Shown in pieces: positions 1-9,785 of a DNA stretch of 64,000 bases. The position numbers and the translations under genes are program-made. Below the pieces are notes generated by a model that had not been told where the DNA came from, ran no database searches, and worked only from the letters and a program-made list of their open reading frames with translations. Every line of letters starts with the position of its first letter. Position 1 is the first letter of the stretch. This DNA is from a bacterium (lineage in GTDB: Bacteria; Bacillota; Bacilli; Lactobacillales; Streptococcaceae), in assembly GCA_905221205.1 (NCBI GenBank), contig CAJNCG010000003.1, forward strand, positions 186,001 to 250,000. Reading direction: 5' to 3'.

Positions 1-29
1 CCCCCACCTGTAAAGACAATTTTTTTCAT
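1..29 (-). CDS. murG: MurG, first codons only (partial)
   Basis: Only the start codon and nine codons lie in the window; they read MKKIVFTGGG, the usual glycine-rich N-terminus of MurG. This enzyme transfers GlcNAc to lipid I to make lipid II at the inner face of the membrane. The ATG follows the murD stop after one base, and a Shine-Dalgarno sequence (AAAGGA) lies inside the end of murD, so the two genes are probably translationally coupled. The call rests on ten residues plus the murD neighbour. Confidence 0.8.
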
Positions 30-30
30 A

Positions 31-1383
31 TTATTCCTTTAACTCCGCTACTGTGTCGATAAAGAGGTCGCCACGTACTTCAAAGTTAGCATACATATCC
101 CAGCTGGCATTGGCAGGACTGAGAAGAACTACATCTCCTTGAGTCGCAAGCTCATAGGCCTTGCGGGTCGCATCTGCAATGTCAGTCGCATCCACATAAG
201 CGACACCAGCCTTATCCGCCGCCCGTTTGACACGCTCAGCAGATTGACCAAGGATGACCATCTTCTTGAGTCCAGTAATATCTGGAACCAGTTCGTCAAA
301 CTCATTACCACGGTCCAAGCCACCTGCAATCAAGATGACCTTACTGTTGTCAAATCCTGACAAGGCTTTTTGAGTAGCCAAGATATTGGTTGACTTGCTA
401 TCATTATAGAATTTCACACCCTGAATTTCATCCACAAATTGAAGACGGTGTTTGACACCACCGAAAGCTGAAAGAGTTTCCTTGATGGTTTGGTTATCCA
501 CACCACGGAGCTTGGCTACTGCAATAGTCGCAAGGGCATTTTCTACATTGTGGCTACCTGGAACTCCGATTTCACTAGCCGCCATAACCACTTCTCCACG
601 GAAGTAGAGCTGACCATCTTCCAGATAAGCTCCATCAACCTTTTCAAGTGTTGAAAATGGAACAACAGTAGCCTGTGTTTTGCTAGCCAATTCTTTTGCC
701 AAGTCTTGATTAAAGTTCAAAACAAGGAAATCATCTGCTGTCATCTTGTTCTGGATATTCCACTTAGCTGCCACATATTCCTCAAATGAGCCATGGTAAT
801 CGATATGAGTTGGCATGAGGTTGGTAATAACCGCAATCTCAGGATGGAATTCTTGAACCCCCATCAGTTGGAAAGAAGAAAGTTCCATAACAAGCGTGTC
901 CTTATCTGTCGCAGTTTGAGCCACTTGACTGGCAGGATAGCCGATATTTCCTGATAAAAGACCATGTTGGCCAGCAGCAGTCAAAACGTCTCCAATCATC
1001 GTCGTTGTGGTTGTTTTACCATTAGAACCAGTAATACCAACAATCGGTGCTTCTGAAATCAAGTAAGCCAATTCCACCTCAGTCAAGACTGGAATATCCT
1101 TTGCCAAAGCCTTTTCAATCATGGGATTGCTGTAGGGGATACCTGGATTTTTCACCATAAGGGCAAACTCTTCATCCAAGAGTTCCAAAGGATGACCGCC
1201 TGTGATGACCTTGATCCCTTCTTCCAGCAAACTTTGCGCAGCTGGATTGTCCTCGAAAGGTTTTCCGTCATTTACTGTCACAATGGCACCAAGCTTGTCC
1301 AACAAACGAGCTGCAGATTCACCAGACTTGGCCAAACCTAAAACAAGGACTTTCTTATTTTTAAATTGATCTATTACTTTCAT
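31..1383 (-). CDS. murD: UDP-N-acetylmuramoyl-L-alanine--D-glutamate ligase
   Basis: This 450-residue cytoplasmic Mur ligase adds D-glutamate to UDP-MurNAc-L-Ala, the second step of stem-peptide synthesis. An N-terminal Rossmann-like UDP-binding domain ([11 protein letters not shown], about residues 11-21) is followed by the ATP-binding loop [13 protein letters not shown] at about 116-128. The later motif VKHRLQF and the conserved YNDSKSTN segment are also present, and the length is normal for the family. It is the first gene of a murD-murG run that leaves the window. Upstream, at 1411-1416 on the minus strand, a TAAAAT preceded by TGG resembles an extended -10 promoter; the terminator of the typA unit at 1474-1499 separates the two units. 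Confidence 0.97.
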   Translation of the reverse strand: MKVIDQFKNKKVLVLGLAKSGESAARLLDKLGAIVTVNDGKPFEDNPAAQSLLEEGIKVITGGHPLELLDEEFALMVKNPGIPYSNPMIEKALAKDIPVLTEVELAYLISEAPIVGITGSNGKTTTTTMIGDVLTAAGQHGLLSGNIGYPASQVAQTATDKDTLVMELSSFQLMGVQEFHPEIAVITNLMPTHIDYHGSFEEYVAAKWNIQNKMTADDFLVLNFNQDLAKELASKTQATVVPFSTLEKVDGAYLEDGQLYFRGEVVMAASEIGVPGSHNVENALATIAVAKLRGVDNQTIKETLSAFGGVKHRLQFVDEIQGVKFYNDSKSTNILATQKALSGFDNSKVILIAGGLDRGNEFDELVPDITGLKKMVILGQSAERVKRAADKAGVAYVDATDIADATRKAYELATQGDVVLLSPANASWDMYANFEVRGDLFIDTVAELKE

Positions 1384-1473
1384 GTCTCGAACTCCATTTC
1401 TACTCTTACTATTTTACCATTTTTATGGAAATAATTCTAAATGAAAATGCTCAGATTCAGCATTCTAACAAGC

Positions 1474-1499
1474 AAAAAGAGAGCCGAAACTCTCTTTTT
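1474..1499 (-). terminator. Intrinsic terminator of the typA unit
   Basis: Ten-base stem AAAAAGAGAG/CTCTCTTTTT around a six-base loop. On the minus strand it ends in a T run. It overlaps the stop codon of the small membrane protein gene at 1498-1752. Confidence 0.85.
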
Positions 1500-1752
1500 A
1501 TCTTCTTTTACTTTTATTAACCGACATGAGGGTAATATCTCGCAAGCTAAAGTATGCTAAGAAGAGCATGGCGACTGCGATGAAGAATTCTGTCGGTAGC
1601 TGAAAGATTTGCAGAACAGACAGCATGAGCAAAATCAAAAGTGCTACGAAAGCAAAGACGACAAGGACGATATTGACTGTCCCTTTAATACTTTCTGGTG
1701 TCGCAAATACATAGAGTAGTAATAAGAGGATTCCTATGATTAAATAAACCAT
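1498..1752 (-). CDS. Small membrane protein, DUF3165-like
   Basis: This 84-residue protein has two to three hydrophobic stretches (about residues 2-16, 25-45 and 50-68) and a basic C-terminal tail ending NKSKRR, so it should sit in the membrane with the tail inside. It resembles the streptococcal DUF3165 family as I remember it; no function is known to me. It starts 19 bases after typA and its stop lies in the typA-unit terminator, so it is very probably cotranscribed with typA. Whether it has anything to do with TypA is not shown by the sequence. Confidence 0.8.
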   Translation of the reverse strand: MVYLIIGILLLLLYVFATPESIKGTVNIVLVVFAFVALLILLMLSVLQIFQLPTEFFIAVAMLFLAYFSLRDITLMSVNKSKRR

Positions 1753-1771
1753 CTTTATCTCTTTCTAGCTC

Positions 1772-3613
1772 TTATTCAGCTGATTTTTTCTTCTTGTTAG
1801 CTTTCTCGCGCTCTGCCTTGTTAAGGATTTGTTTACGCAAACGGATAGACTCAGGCGTTACTTCCATGTACTCATCGTCGTTCAAGAACTCAAGAGACTC
1901 TTCAAGCGTCAAGATACGAGGTGTCTTGATAACAGCTGTTTGGTCCTTAGTAGCTGAACGAACGTTGGTCATTTGTTTAGCCTTAGTGATGTTAACTGTC
2001 AAGTCGTTTTCACGAGAGTTTTCACCGATGATCATTCCTTCGTAAACCTCAGTACCTGGGTTAACAAAGATTGTACCACGTTCTTCGATAGACATAATTG
2101 AATAAGTTGTAGCCTTACCAGCATCGATAGAAACAAGGGCACCACGGTGACGTCCACCAATTTCACCTGGAATCAATGGCAAGTATTGGTCGAAGGTATG
2201 GTTCATGATACCGTAACCACGAGTCATTGACAAGAACTCAGTTGAGTATCCGATCAAACCACGCGCTGGAACAAGGAAGACCAAACGAGTTTGACCATTA
2301 CCAGTTGAAATCATATCCAACATTTCACCCTTACGTTCAGAAAGGCTTTGGATAACAGAACCTTGGTATTCTTCTGGAGTGTCGATTTGAACACGTTCGA
2401 ATGGTTCACATTTAACACCGTCGATTTCTTTTACGATAACTTCTGGACGAGATACTTGAAGTTCATAACCCTCACGACGCATTGTTTCGATAAGGATTGA
2501 CAAGTGCAATTCTCCACGTCCTGAGACCGTCCATTTATCTGGTGAATCAGTTGGGTCAACACGAAGGGAAACGTCTGTTTGCAATTCTGCCTGCAAGCGT
2601 TCTTCCACCTTACGAGAAGTCACCCATTTACCTTCTTTACCAGCAAATGGTGAGTTGTTGACCAAGAAAGTCATTTGAAGAGTTGGCTCATCGATGTGTA
2701 GGATTGGAAGAGCTTCAACTGCGTCTGTCGGAGTAATGGTTTCACCAACAAAGATGTCTTCCATACCTGAAACGGCAATCAAGTCACCTGCTTTAGCTTC
2801 TTGGATTTCACGACGTTCCAAACCAAAGAAACCGAAGAGTTTTGTAACACGGAAGTTTTTAGTTGTACCATCTAGTTTAGAAAGGGTAACTTGGTCCCCA
2901 ACCTTAACAGTACCACGGAAGACACGACCGATACCGATACGTCCAACGAAGTCGTTGTAGTCCAAAAGTGATACTTGGAATTGCAAAGGCTCATCTGAGT
3001 TATCTACTGGAGCTGGGATGTGGTCGATAATCGTGTCAAAGATTGGTGCCATAGTCGCTTCTTGGTCAGCTGGATCGTCTGACAATGAAGAAGTTCCGTT
3101 GATAGCTGAAGCATATACCACTGGGAAGTCAAGCTGATCGTCATCAGCACCAAGCTCGATGAAAAGTTCCAAGACTTCGTCCACTACTTCTGATGGACGA
3201 GCTGATGGTTTATCGATTTTGTTAACAACCACGATTGGGACAAGGTCTTGTTCCAAAGCTTTTTTCAATACGAAACGAGTTTGTGGCATTGTTCCTTCGT
3301 AGGCATCTACGACCAAGACAACACCGTCAACCATTTTCATGATACGCTCAACTTCTCCACCGAAGTCCGCGTGTCCTGGTGTGTCCATGATGTTGATACG
3401 AGTTCCGTTGTAGGCAACGGCTGTATTTTTAGCAAGGATGGTAATTCCACGCTCTTTTTCGATATCGTTTGAGTCCATAGCACGCTCAGCCAATTCAGTA
3501 CGTGCATCAAGCGTTTCTGATTGTTTCAACAATTCGTCAACGAGGGTTGTTTTACCGTGGTCAACGTGGGCGATAATCGCAATGTTACGGATATCTTCTC
3601 TTAATTTTGTCAT
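1772..3613 (-). CDS. typA: Ribosome-associated GTPase TypA/BipA
   Basis: This 613-residue translational GTPase of the EF-G/LepA superfamily binds ribosomes and supports 50S assembly and stress adaptation. The G1 motif AHVDHGKTT lies near residues 15-23, followed by [12 protein letters not shown] (G3), NKID (G4) and the domain II, III and V regions to the C-terminus. An upstream in-frame ATG at 3634 exists, but the start at 3613 is preferred because GAGGAAATC immediately precedes it and the protein then begins [10 protein letters not shown], as is usual. An extended -10 (TGGTATAAT on the minus strand, TATAAT at 3656-3661) lies about 45 bases upstream. It is transcribed divergently from rsuA. 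Confidence 0.97.
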   Translation of the reverse strand: MTKLREDIRNIAIIAHVDHGKTTLVDELLKQSETLDARTELAERAMDSNDIEKERGITILAKNTAVAYNGTRINIMDTPGHADFGGEVERIMKMVDGVVLVVDAYEGTMPQTRFVLKKALEQDLVPIVVVNKIDKPSARPSEVVDEVLELFIELGADDDQLDFPVVYASAINGTSSLSDDPADQEATMAPIFDTIIDHIPAPVDNSDEPLQFQVSLLDYNDFVGRIGIGRVFRGTVKVGDQVTLSKLDGTTKNFRVTKLFGFFGLERREIQEAKAGDLIAVSGMEDIFVGETITPTDAVEALPILHIDEPTLQMTFLVNNSPFAGKEGKWVTSRKVEERLQAELQTDVSLRVDPTDSPDKWTVSGRGELHLSILIETMRREGYELQVSRPEVIVKEIDGVKCEPFERVQIDTPEEYQGSVIQSLSERKGEMLDMISTGNGQTRLVFLVPARGLIGYSTEFLSMTRGYGIMNHTFDQYLPLIPGEIGGRHRGALVSIDAGKATTYSIMSIEERGTIFVNPGTEVYEGMIIGENSRENDLTVNITKAKQMTNVRSATKDQTAVIKTPRILTLEESLEFLNDDEYMEVTPESIRLRKQILNKAEREKANKKKKSAE

Positions 3614-3736
3614 GATTTCCTCTATAATATTCAAAATTTATTTTCTAACTGAACGATTATACCATATTTTCAAGTAAATAACATAACTCAAGCAAGTGTA
3701 AATGTTTTCACTCTGCTTTTCTTTTCACGTCAAGCC

Positions 3737-3765
3737 TTTTCAAAGTATACAACTTATGATAAGAT
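3737..3765 (+). promoter_or_regulatory. Candidate rsuA promoter, very short leader
   Basis: TTTTCA, a 17-base spacer, then TGA-TAAGAT, which is an extended -10 at 3757-3765. The rsuA ATG follows nine bases after the -10, so the predicted leader is only a few bases and contains no clear Shine-Dalgarno sequence. Confidence 0.45.
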
Positions 3766-3774
3766 AGGCACAGT

Positions 3775-4500
3775 ATGCGTTTAGATAATTTATTAGCCCA
3801 AGAAAAAATCAGCCGAAAGGCCATGAAACAAGCCTTACTCAAAGGGGAAATTCTAGTCGATGGTTGCCCAGCCCGCTCCCTAGCCCAGAATATCGATACA
3901 GGGCTACAAGAACTCCGTTTTCAGGGCCGAATCATTCAAGGTTATGAGCACACCTACCTTATGCTTCATAAACCTGCTGGTGTCGTGACAGCCAACAAAG
4001 ACAAGGAGCTTCCAACCGTTATGGACCTCCTTCCATCTAACATCCAGTCTGACAAGCTCTATGCCGTCGGTCGACTGGACCGAGATACGACAGGCCTTCT
4101 CCTTTTAACAGACAACGGCCCCTTGGGTTTTCAACTCCTCCATCCCCAATACCATGTCGATAAGACCTACCAAGTTGAGGTTAATGGACTCCTGACACCT
4201 GACCATATTCAAGCCTTTCAAAAAGGAATTGTCTTTTTAGATGGCACTGTCTGTAAACCTGCAAGGCTAGAGATTCTATCTGCAAGGCCTTCTCTCAGCC
4301 AAGCCTCTATCACCATTTCAGAGGGAAAATTTCATCAAGTTAAGAAAATGTTCCTCTCTGTTGGCGTTAAAGTAACCTCCCTCAAGCGCACCCATTTCGG
4401 GCCTTGGAGTTTGGATGATAATCTTCAAGAAGGGGACTATCGATCCCTAAACTCGGAAGAATTAGCAAACATTCGTGAATTTCTCAGAAAAAGTGGTTAA
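3775..4500 (+). CDS. rsuA: 16S rRNA pseudouridine synthase, RsuA family
   Basis: This 241-residue enzyme belongs to the RsuA/RluB/E/F group, which converts uridine to pseudouridine in rRNA; RsuA itself modifies the site equivalent to U516 of 16S rRNA. An S4 RNA-binding domain occupies about residues 1-45 (RLDNLLAQEKISRKAMKQAL). The catalytic segment GRLDRDTTGLLLLT follows at about 101-114, with the aspartate as nucleophile. The conserved late motif EGKFHQVKKMF is present near 183-193. The family is certain; the target base is inferred. It converges on the rhodanese gene, with a shared bidirectional terminator between them. Confidence 0.92.
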   Translation: MRLDNLLAQEKISRKAMKQALLKGEILVDGCPARSLAQNIDTGLQELRFQGRIIQGYEHTYLMLHKPAGVVTANKDKELPTVMDLLPSNIQSDKLYAVGRLDRDTTGLLLLTDNGPLGFQLLHPQYHVDKTYQVEVNGLLTPDHIQAFQKGIVFLDGTVCKPARLEILSARPSLSQASITISEGKFHQVKKMFLSVGVKVTSLKRTHFGPWSLDDNLQEGDYRSLNSEELANIREFLRKSG

Positions 4501-4505
4501 AAAAT

Positions 4506-4532
4506 GAGCTCGGAAACATCCAAGCTCGTTTT
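4506..4532. terminator. Bidirectional terminator between rsuA and rhodanese gene
   Basis: Imperfect stem GAGCTCGGA/TCCAAGCTC with loop AACA, flanked by an A run on the left and a T-rich stretch on the right. It can serve both converging genes. Confidence 0.7.
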
Positions 4533-4533
4533 C

Positions 4534-4917
4534 TTATTTCTCAACTTTGACTTTCCCTTTCCAAGAATCCAAACCATAAGAAAGGATATAAATCTCAGAA
4601 AAGCCTTGTTTTTTCAAGTAAAGGGCCGCATTTGTGACACGCTGCGCACGTTGGTTTTCGTAGAGAAGGACAGGTTTATCCTTACGAAGGGCTGCAAGAC
4701 TAGTTTTCAACTGACTTGAAGGAATATTGCGAGCTCCAAGGATATGCTTTCTGTGGAATTCTACTGGGTCGCGCAAATCAATCAATTGACCCGTACGAAT
4801 CAAGGCTTCAAACTCCTCATTGTCTACGATTTTAGCCGCACGGCGAATACGAAGATAGTTAAAGCCCATCCATGCCAACATTGCTAGTATAAGTGCCCAC
4901 AAAATCCAAGTAACCAT
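4534..4917 (-). CDS. Membrane-anchored rhodanese-domain protein
   Basis: This 127-residue protein starts with one hydrophobic helix (about residues 3-24) followed by a single rhodanese-like domain containing the typical segments LIDLRDPVEFHRKHILGARN and KPVLLYENQRAQRVTNAA. In active rhodaneses a cysteine occupies the loop after the central strand; here the corresponding stretch reads LLYENQRAQR with no cysteine, so sulfurtransferase activity is doubtful and a binding or regulatory role is possible. Its ATG overlaps the stop of the upstream yqgQ-like gene by one base (TAATG), which indicates coupled translation. Confidence 0.88.
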   Translation of the reverse strand: MVTWILWALILAMLAWMGFNYLRIRRAAKIVDNEEFEALIRTGQLIDLRDPVEFHRKHILGARNIPSSQLKTSLAALRKDKPVLLYENQRAQRVTNAALYLKKQGFSEIYILSYGLDSWKGKVKVEK

Positions 4918-5147
4918 TAGTTCTTTTCTCCATTTTTCTCAATATAATCCAATTCTACCTTGTGCTCTCTGCGAAGAACCGCTTCTGCTTCTAGATAGTC
5001 TAGTTTGTCCATCAACCCTGCATCGTAAATCCGAGAGAGTTCCAGCTTCATCAGTTCAATATCATATAAGCGTTTTCCCATGTAAACAATAATACCAAAT
5101 CGTTTGAGGAATTGCTGCACATCATAGAATGTTTTCATAAGACTCAT
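4917..5147 (-). CDS. YqgQ-like (DUF910) small protein
   Basis: This 76-residue soluble, charged, mostly helical protein shows the pattern typical of YqgQ/DUF910 proteins of Firmicutes (YDVQQFLKRFGIIVYMGKR, then YDIELMKLEL). A small helical fold possibly binding nucleic acid has been suggested for the family, but no function is established that I know of. The start could be this ATG or the next one at 5138, since neither has a strong Shine-Dalgarno sequence. It overlaps the rhodanese gene by one base. It is transcribed divergently from the LysR regulator. Confidence 0.82.
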   Translation of the reverse strand: MSLMKTFYDVQQFLKRFGIIVYMGKRLYDIELMKLELSRIYDAGLMDKLDYLEAEAVLRREHKVELDYIEKNGEKN

Positions 5148-5212
5148 TCTAGCAAAATTTTATGTTTTTTTCAAGAAGAGACTCACACAATACCCTGATT
5201 TTCCTATCTTCC

Positions 5213-5242
5213 TTGGCGATTCTGACGCAAGTGTGGTACAAT
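5213..5242 (+). promoter_or_regulatory. Promoter of LysR gene; predicted leaderless transcript
   Basis: TTGGCG (5213-5218), an 18-base spacer ending in TGG, and TACAAT (5237-5242), an extended -10. The ATG at 5249 is six bases downstream, exactly where transcription should begin, and no Shine-Dalgarno sequence is present. Confidence 0.6.
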
Positions 5243-5248
5243 AAAAAC

Positions 5249-6157
5249 ATGAGAATTCAACAATTACATTATATTATCAAAATCGTCGAAACTGGCTCCA
5301 TGAATGAGGCAGCCAAGCAACTCTTTATCACCCAGCCGAGTCTTTCCAATGCTGTGAGAGATTTGGAAAATGAGATGGGTATTGAGATCTTTATCCGCAA
5401 TCCTAAGGGGATCACCTTGACCCGTGATGGTATGGAGTTCCTCTCTTATGCCCGTCAGGTTGTCGAGCAAACTCAGCTTCTGGAGGAACGCTATAAAAAT
5501 CCTGTCGCCCACCGCGAACTCTTTAGCGTTTCGTCTCAACACTATGCCTTCGTTGTCAACGCTTTCGTCTCTCTGCTCAAGAAAAGCGATATGGAAAAAT
5601 ACGAGCTTTTTCTTCGTGAAACTCGGACTTGGGAAATTATCGACGACGTCAAGAACTTCCGTAGTGAGGTCGGTGTCCTATTTTTGAACAGCTACAACCG
5701 TGATGTTTTAACCAAGATGCTGGATGACAATCACCTGCTGGCTCACCATCTCTTCACAGCGCAACCGCATATCTTTGTCAGCAAGACTAATCCTCTGGCA
5801 AAGAAAGACAAGGTCAAACTGTCTGATTTGGAAAACTTCCCTTACCTCAGTTATGACCAGGGGACACACAATTCCTTCTACTTTTCAGAAGAGATTCTTT
5901 CCCAAGAACACCACAAGAAATCCATCGTGGTCAGTGACCGTGCCACCCTCTTTAATCTCTTGATCGGTTTAGATGGTTACACCATTGCGACGGGGATTTT
6001 GAACAGTAATCTTAACGGAGATAACATCGTTTCCATCCCACTTGACATTGATGACCCCATTGAGCTGGTCTATATCCAGCATGAAAAAACCAGCCTATCC
6101 AAGATGGGCGAACGCTTTATCGACTATCTACTAGAAGAAGTCCAGTTTGATAGTTGA
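5249..6157 (+). CDS. LysR-type transcriptional regulator (CpsY/MtaR-like)
   Basis: This 302-residue regulator has an N-terminal winged HTH (about residues 1-60, including SMNEAAKQLFITQPSLSNAVRDLE) and a C-terminal periplasmic-binding-like effector domain. The N-terminal sequence resembles the streptococcal CpsY/MtaR group, which controls methionine uptake and envelope-related genes in other streptococci; assignment to that subgroup is from memory. The frame stays open 87 bases upstream to 5162, but the start at 5249 is preferred because the protein then begins MRIQQLHYIIKI, as in the family, and because a promoter overlaps the longer reading. The mRNA is probably leaderless. A strong terminator follows. 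Confidence 0.9.
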   Translation: MRIQQLHYIIKIVETGSMNEAAKQLFITQPSLSNAVRDLENEMGIEIFIRNPKGITLTRDGMEFLSYARQVVEQTQLLEERYKNPVAHRELFSVSSQHYAFVVNAFVSLLKKSDMEKYELFLRETRTWEIIDDVKNFRSEVGVLFLNSYNRDVLTKMLDDNHLLAHHLFTAQPHIFVSKTNPLAKKDKVKLSDLENFPYLSYDQGTHNSFYFSEEILSQEHHKKSIVVSDRATLFNLLIGLDGYTIATGILNSNLNGDNIVSIPLDIDDPIELVYIQHEKTSLSKMGERFIDYLLEEVQFDS

Positions 6158-6165
6158 GAAATGAT

Positions 6166-6212
6166 AAGAACCAATATGTAGGCTAGCAACAACCTACGCA
6201 TTGGTTCTTTTT
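6166..6212. terminator. Bidirectional terminator
   Basis: AAGAACCAAT pairs with ATTGGTTCTT, with an inner GTAGG/CCTAC pairing, ending in TTTTT on the plus strand and an A/T-rich flank on the minus side. It separates the converging LysR and SDR genes. Confidence 0.85.
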
Positions 6213-6966
6213 ACTTATAATTAAAAGTCTCCCCTGCCAACTTATCAGCTAGCTTGGGAAAGAGAGTATAAAACTTATGGGCTAGATTCAACAAAATCGG
6301 AAGATTAAGTTCTCGTTTGTTTTTTCCTATACACTTGACAATCTTTTTAGCCACTGCATCTGCTTCTAGCAGGAAGCGGTCAACTGACTTGAGATAGGTA
6401 CCATCTGGGTCAGCCTGGTCAAAAAATCCTGTACGGATTGGTCCTGGATTGACCGTCGTTACATAGACACCGTAGGACATGAGTTCGAGTCGTAACGCAT
6501 TTGAAAAACCAATAGCCGCAAACTTGGTCGCTGAGTAAAGACTAGACTTGCCAGTAGCAATCAGACCTGCCATGCTGACGATATTGATAATATGGCCTTT
6601 TCGACTTTCCTTCATACGAGCCGCAAGGCGACGAGATAGATTCATCAAGGCAAAGGTATTGACCTCGAACATCTGGTGAATATCTTGGTCAGAAATCTGG
6701 TCAAATTCCTCAAAAATCCCGTAACCAGCGTTGTTAATCAAGACATCAATCTTGCCATAGCGGAGATAGAGGTCTGCTACCAGAGTTTCTAAGGCTGAAT
6801 CATCGGTAATGTCTATTTCAAGCAATTCTGCATGGGGATGATTTCCGTAGAGTTGAGCTAATTTTTCCCTATCTCGACCAAGCAAGATGAGCTGGTCTTC
6901 TGGTAAAAGTTTGACCATTTCTTGGGCTAGACCACCGCTAGCTCCGGTAATGAGAATAGTAGGCAT
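6211..6966 (-). CDS. Short-chain dehydrogenase/reductase (classical SDR)
   Basis: This 251-residue NAD(P)-dependent oxidoreductase has the nucleotide-binding glycine motif TGASGGLA near residues 7-14, the NNAGYG motif near 87-92, the active-site serine in NIVSMAG, and the catalytic YSATK near 151-155. The substrate cannot be told from sequence. It is the last gene of the miaA-hflX-unknown-rnz-SDR run, 20 bases after rnz, and is followed by a terminator. Such SDR genes are common companions of rnz in streptococci by my recollection; a functional link is not demonstrated. Confidence 0.9.
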   Translation of the reverse strand: MPTILITGASGGLAQEMVKLLPEDQLILLGRDREKLAQLYGNHPHAELLEIDITDDSALETLVADLYLRYGKIDVLINNAGYGIFEEFDQISDQDIHQMFEVNTFALMNLSRRLAARMKESRKGHIINIVSMAGLIATGKSSLYSATKFAAIGFSNALRLELMSYGVYVTTVNPGPIRTGFFDQADPDGTYLKSVDRFLLEADAVAKKIVKCIGKNKRELNLPILLNLAHKFYTLFPKLADKLAGETFNYK

Positions 6967-6986
6967 ACTTATCCTTTCTCAATCTT

Positions 6987-7916
6987 TTAGATTTCCACTT
7001 CTTCCAAATCTTTGACTACATGGACGTTTTCAAAAATTGTGGCAGCGTCTTTTTTGAGCTTGCTGATATCTTTTGAGAGGAAACGGGCACTGATATGGTT
7101 GAGCAAGAGGCGTTTGGCACCTGCTTCTACTGCGATCTCCGCTGCCTGCATATTGGTTGAGTGGCCATGATTACGAGCAATTTTTTCGTCACCCTTGCCA
7201 TAAGTCGATTCATGGACAAGGACATCAGCATTGACAGCTAGACGCACACTAGCATTGGTTTTACGGGTGTCACCAAGAATAGTGATAATCTTACCCGGAC
7301 GGGGAGCTGAGATATAGTCAGCTGCCTTGATTTCAGTTCCATCTTCTAGAACAACATCCTGACCATTTTTGATTTTTCCAAAAAGCGGGCCAAATGGGAC
7401 ACCAGCTGCCTTGAGTTTTTCAGCATCCAGCGTTCCTTCCAAATCCTTTTGCATGACACGATAACCAACACAGAAAATAGTGTGATCCAACTCCTCTGCA
7501 TACACAGTAAATTTATCGGTCTCAAGGATTTTTCCTAGAGAATCTTGGTCAAACTCATGGAAATGAATGCGGTAGGGCAGACGAGAACCTGACACACGAA
7601 GACTGGTTAAGACAAAGGACTTGATTCCCTGAGGTCCATAGATTTCCAAATCTGTCTGCTCTTCATTGGCCTGAAAGGCACGACTAGAAAGGAAACCTGG
7701 CAAGCCAAAGATGTGGTCTCCATGTAGGTGGGTAATAAAGATTTTGCTGACCTTACGTGGTCGAATTGTGGTTTCCAGAATGCGATTTTGCGTACCTTCT
7801 CCACAGTCAAAGAGCCAGACTTCGTTAATCTCGTCCAAAAGTTTTAGGGCGAGACTGGAGACATTGCGGGCTTTAGAGGGCTGGCCAGCCCCCGTTCCTA
7901 AAAATTGAATATCCAT
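6987..7916 (-). CDS. rnz: Ribonuclease Z
   Basis: This 309-residue short-form RNase Z trims the 3' trailer of tRNA precursors that lack an encoded CCA. The metallo-beta-lactamase zinc motif [13 protein letters not shown] is near residues 61-73, with further metal ligands in GDTRKT (about 215-220) and [14 protein letters not shown] (about 246-259). The N-terminus [11 protein letters not shown] is typical. It sits 14 bases downstream of an uncharacterised 207-residue gene in an operon with two other RNA-related genes, miaA (tRNA modification) and hflX (ribosome rescue). Confidence 0.96.
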   Translation of the reverse strand: MDIQFLGTGAGQPSKARNVSSLALKLLDEINEVWLFDCGEGTQNRILETTIRPRKVSKIFITHLHGDHIFGLPGFLSSRAFQANEEQTDLEIYGPQGIKSFVLTSLRVSGSRLPYRIHFHEFDQDSLGKILETDKFTVYAEELDHTIFCVGYRVMQKDLEGTLDAEKLKAAGVPFGPLFGKIKNGQDVVLEDGTEIKAADYISAPRPGKIITILGDTRKTNASVRLAVNADVLVHESTYGKGDEKIARNHGHSTNMQAAEIAVEAGAKRLLLNHISARFLSKDISKLKKDAATIFENVHVVKDLEEVEI

Positions 7917-7930
7917 TCGATACTTTCTAA

Positions 7931-8554
7931 TTAATCAATATATAACATAGCTGTGCGGTTTTCCGATCGGAAATAGCGCTTGCCAGAAAAAGCAGTAGCT
8001 TCCTGTAATAAATCCTCTTGACTGTAACCTTTAAGACGTTTGCGACCATCAGCCAAGCTTTCCAAATCAGTCAAATCTGTTAGATTCTCCACGCTAACAA
8101 CTTCCTCATCTCCGACAGGCTTCATGTAAATCTTGCCAGACTCCTCAAAGACCAGCTGATGGGGAAAAATTTGCGCAATTTCAAAGAGCAAATCATCCGA
8201 AATCTTCTCCTCATTTTCAGAGAAAATTCGACCCAGACCCTCACTCTCATAACAAAAACCAAAGGATTTACCAGATAGGTTAAGACGAATAAAAGGCTTG
8301 TTTTCTATGGTGAAACTTGGCTCAACGTTGTAAAGATTCAGTTCCTGACTGAGTTCCGCAAAATAATCCGTCGCTGCTTCAGGACTCTTTTTCTGGTAAA
8401 GTTCTGCAAAGTAAGCATTGACCACGCTGGGCGGAGGTGTGATAAGTGCCAACTGCTCCTGCTCTGTCTTGCCAGCTAGAAGCTGATCCAGATAGACCTT
8501 GTCCAGACTTGTATAGCCCCCATATTTTAGAGCCAACGTTTTAATATCAGTCAT
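7931..8554 (-). CDS. Conserved protein of unknown function
   Basis: This 207-residue soluble, acidic protein has no signal peptide or membrane helix. I recognise no catalytic motif. It begins [22 protein letters not shown] and ends [20 protein letters not shown]; homologues in related streptococci are sometimes loosely labelled cystathionine beta-lyase, which nothing in this sequence supports. Its start overlaps the end of hflX by eight bases and its stop is 14 bases before rnz, so it is embedded in a translation/RNA-processing operon. A role in RNA or ribosome biology is an inference from context only. Confidence 0.8.
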   Translation of the reverse strand: MTDIKTLALKYGGYTSLDKVYLDQLLAGKTEQEQLALITPPPSVVNAYFAELYQKKSPEAATDYFAELSQELNLYNVEPSFTIENKPFIRLNLSGKSFGFCYESEGLGRIFSENEEKISDDLLFEIAQIFPHQLVFEESGKIYMKPVGDEEVVSVENLTDLTDLESLADGRKRLKGYSQEDLLQEATAFSGKRYFRSENRTAMLYID

Positions 8555-9785
8555 AAAATTCTTCTAACCTCCATTTGTTTTTCTCAGAAATGTAGCCTGT
8601 AATCACTTCGCCGTCCTCCTGATAATCGCGTTCTTCCAGAATCGCAACACTTTCTAAATCATGAATCTTGTAGGACTTTGAAAAAGGCACTCGCAGGGTA
8701 AAGGGTTCAAAAATATCCTTGATTTTCTCTAAAAACAAAGCCTGCAAATTCTCACGACTATCCTCAGATTTGGCAGAAATGAGGGCGTAGGGCGTTTGGG
8801 TCGGCGTAAAATCCTCCACTAAATCTGCTTTATTATAAAGGGTCAAGCGAGGAATGTCGTCCATGTCCAGGTCTTTCATGATGGACAGAACCGTTTTTTC
8901 ATGTTCCTCATGGTAAGGATTACTGGCATCGATAACATGAACCAGAAGGTCCACATGCTTGCTTTCTTCCAAGGTTGATTTGAAACTGGACACCAATTCA
9001 GTCGGCAAATCTTGGATAAATCCAACGGTATCTGTCAAAGTTACTTGGAGATTGCCTCCCAGATGGATACTCTTAGTCGTCGCGTCCAGAGTCGCAAATA
9101 GCTCGTCTGCTTCATACTGAGTCTTACTGGTTAAGGTGTTCATGATGGTTGATTTCCCAGCATTGGTATAACCAATCAGACCAATCTTAAAGGCGCTTGA
9201 CTCCAGACGTTTTTCTCTGACAGTCGCCCGATTTTTCTCAACCACCTTGAGCTGGCGCTCGATATCTGTGATTTGGTTACGAACACTACGACGGTTCAGC
9301 TCTAGCTGGCTTTCACCAGGTCCACGAGAACCAATTCCCCCTGCCTGACGGCTGAGCATAATCCCCTGACCAACCAAGCGAGGCAAGAGATATTTGAGCT
9401 GGGCTAGGTGGACTTGGAGCTTCCCTTCATGGCTTCGAGCCCGCATGGCAAAGATATCCAAAATCAACTGCATACGGTCAATGACCTTGACACCCAGAAC
9501 TTCCTCTAGATTGACATTTTGCCTTGGCGTCAGACGGTTGTTGACGATGACAGTGGTAATTTCTTCTGCATCTACCATAAGCGCAATTTCTTCCAACTTA
9601 CCAGAGCCGACGAAGGTCTTGGAATCATATTTTTCACGTTTTTGTCTGTAGCTATCTACAACGACTGCCCCAGCTGTCTTGGCTAGACTGGCCAATTCTT
9701 CCATAGAGAGATCAAAATTGTCCATGCCCTGCAATTCTACACCAATCAGCAGAACCCGTTCCTCTTTTTTCTCCGTTTCAATCAT
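8547..9785 (-). CDS. hflX: Ribosome-splitting GTPase HflX
   Basis: This 412-residue GTPase binds the 50S subunit and splits stalled ribosomes. The N-terminal HflX domain (about residues 1-190) contains the glycine-rich stretch [14 protein letters not shown]. The G domain has GYTNAGKST (G1, near 205), the DTVGF motif (G3) and YNKADL (G4). A helical linker with basic residues lies just before the G domain. It overlaps miaA upstream by eight bases and the next gene downstream by eight bases. Confidence 0.96.
   Translation of the reverse strand: MIETEKKEERVLLIGVELQGMDNFDLSMEELASLAKTAGAVVVDSYRQKREKYDSKTFVGSGKLEEIALMVDAEEITTVIVNNRLTPRQNVNLEEVLGVKVIDRMQLILDIFAMRARSHEGKLQVHLAQLKYLLPRLVGQGIMLSRQAGGIGSRGPGESQLELNRRSVRNQITDIERQLKVVEKNRATVREKRLESSAFKIGLIGYTNAGKSTIMNTLTSKTQYEADELFATLDATTKSIHLGGNLQVTLTDTVGFIQDLPTELVSSFKSTLEESKHVDLLVHVIDASNPYHEEHEKTVLSIMKDLDMDDIPRLTLYNKADLVEDFTPTQTPYALISAKSEDSRENLQALFLEKIKDIFEPFTLRVPFSKSYKIHDLESVAILEERDYQEDGEVITGYISEKNKWRLEEFYD

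Noticed and set aside
4504..4719. Plus-strand frame opposite the rhodanese gene
   Set aside because: It starts within the bidirectional terminator and is the antisense shadow of a well-supported gene.
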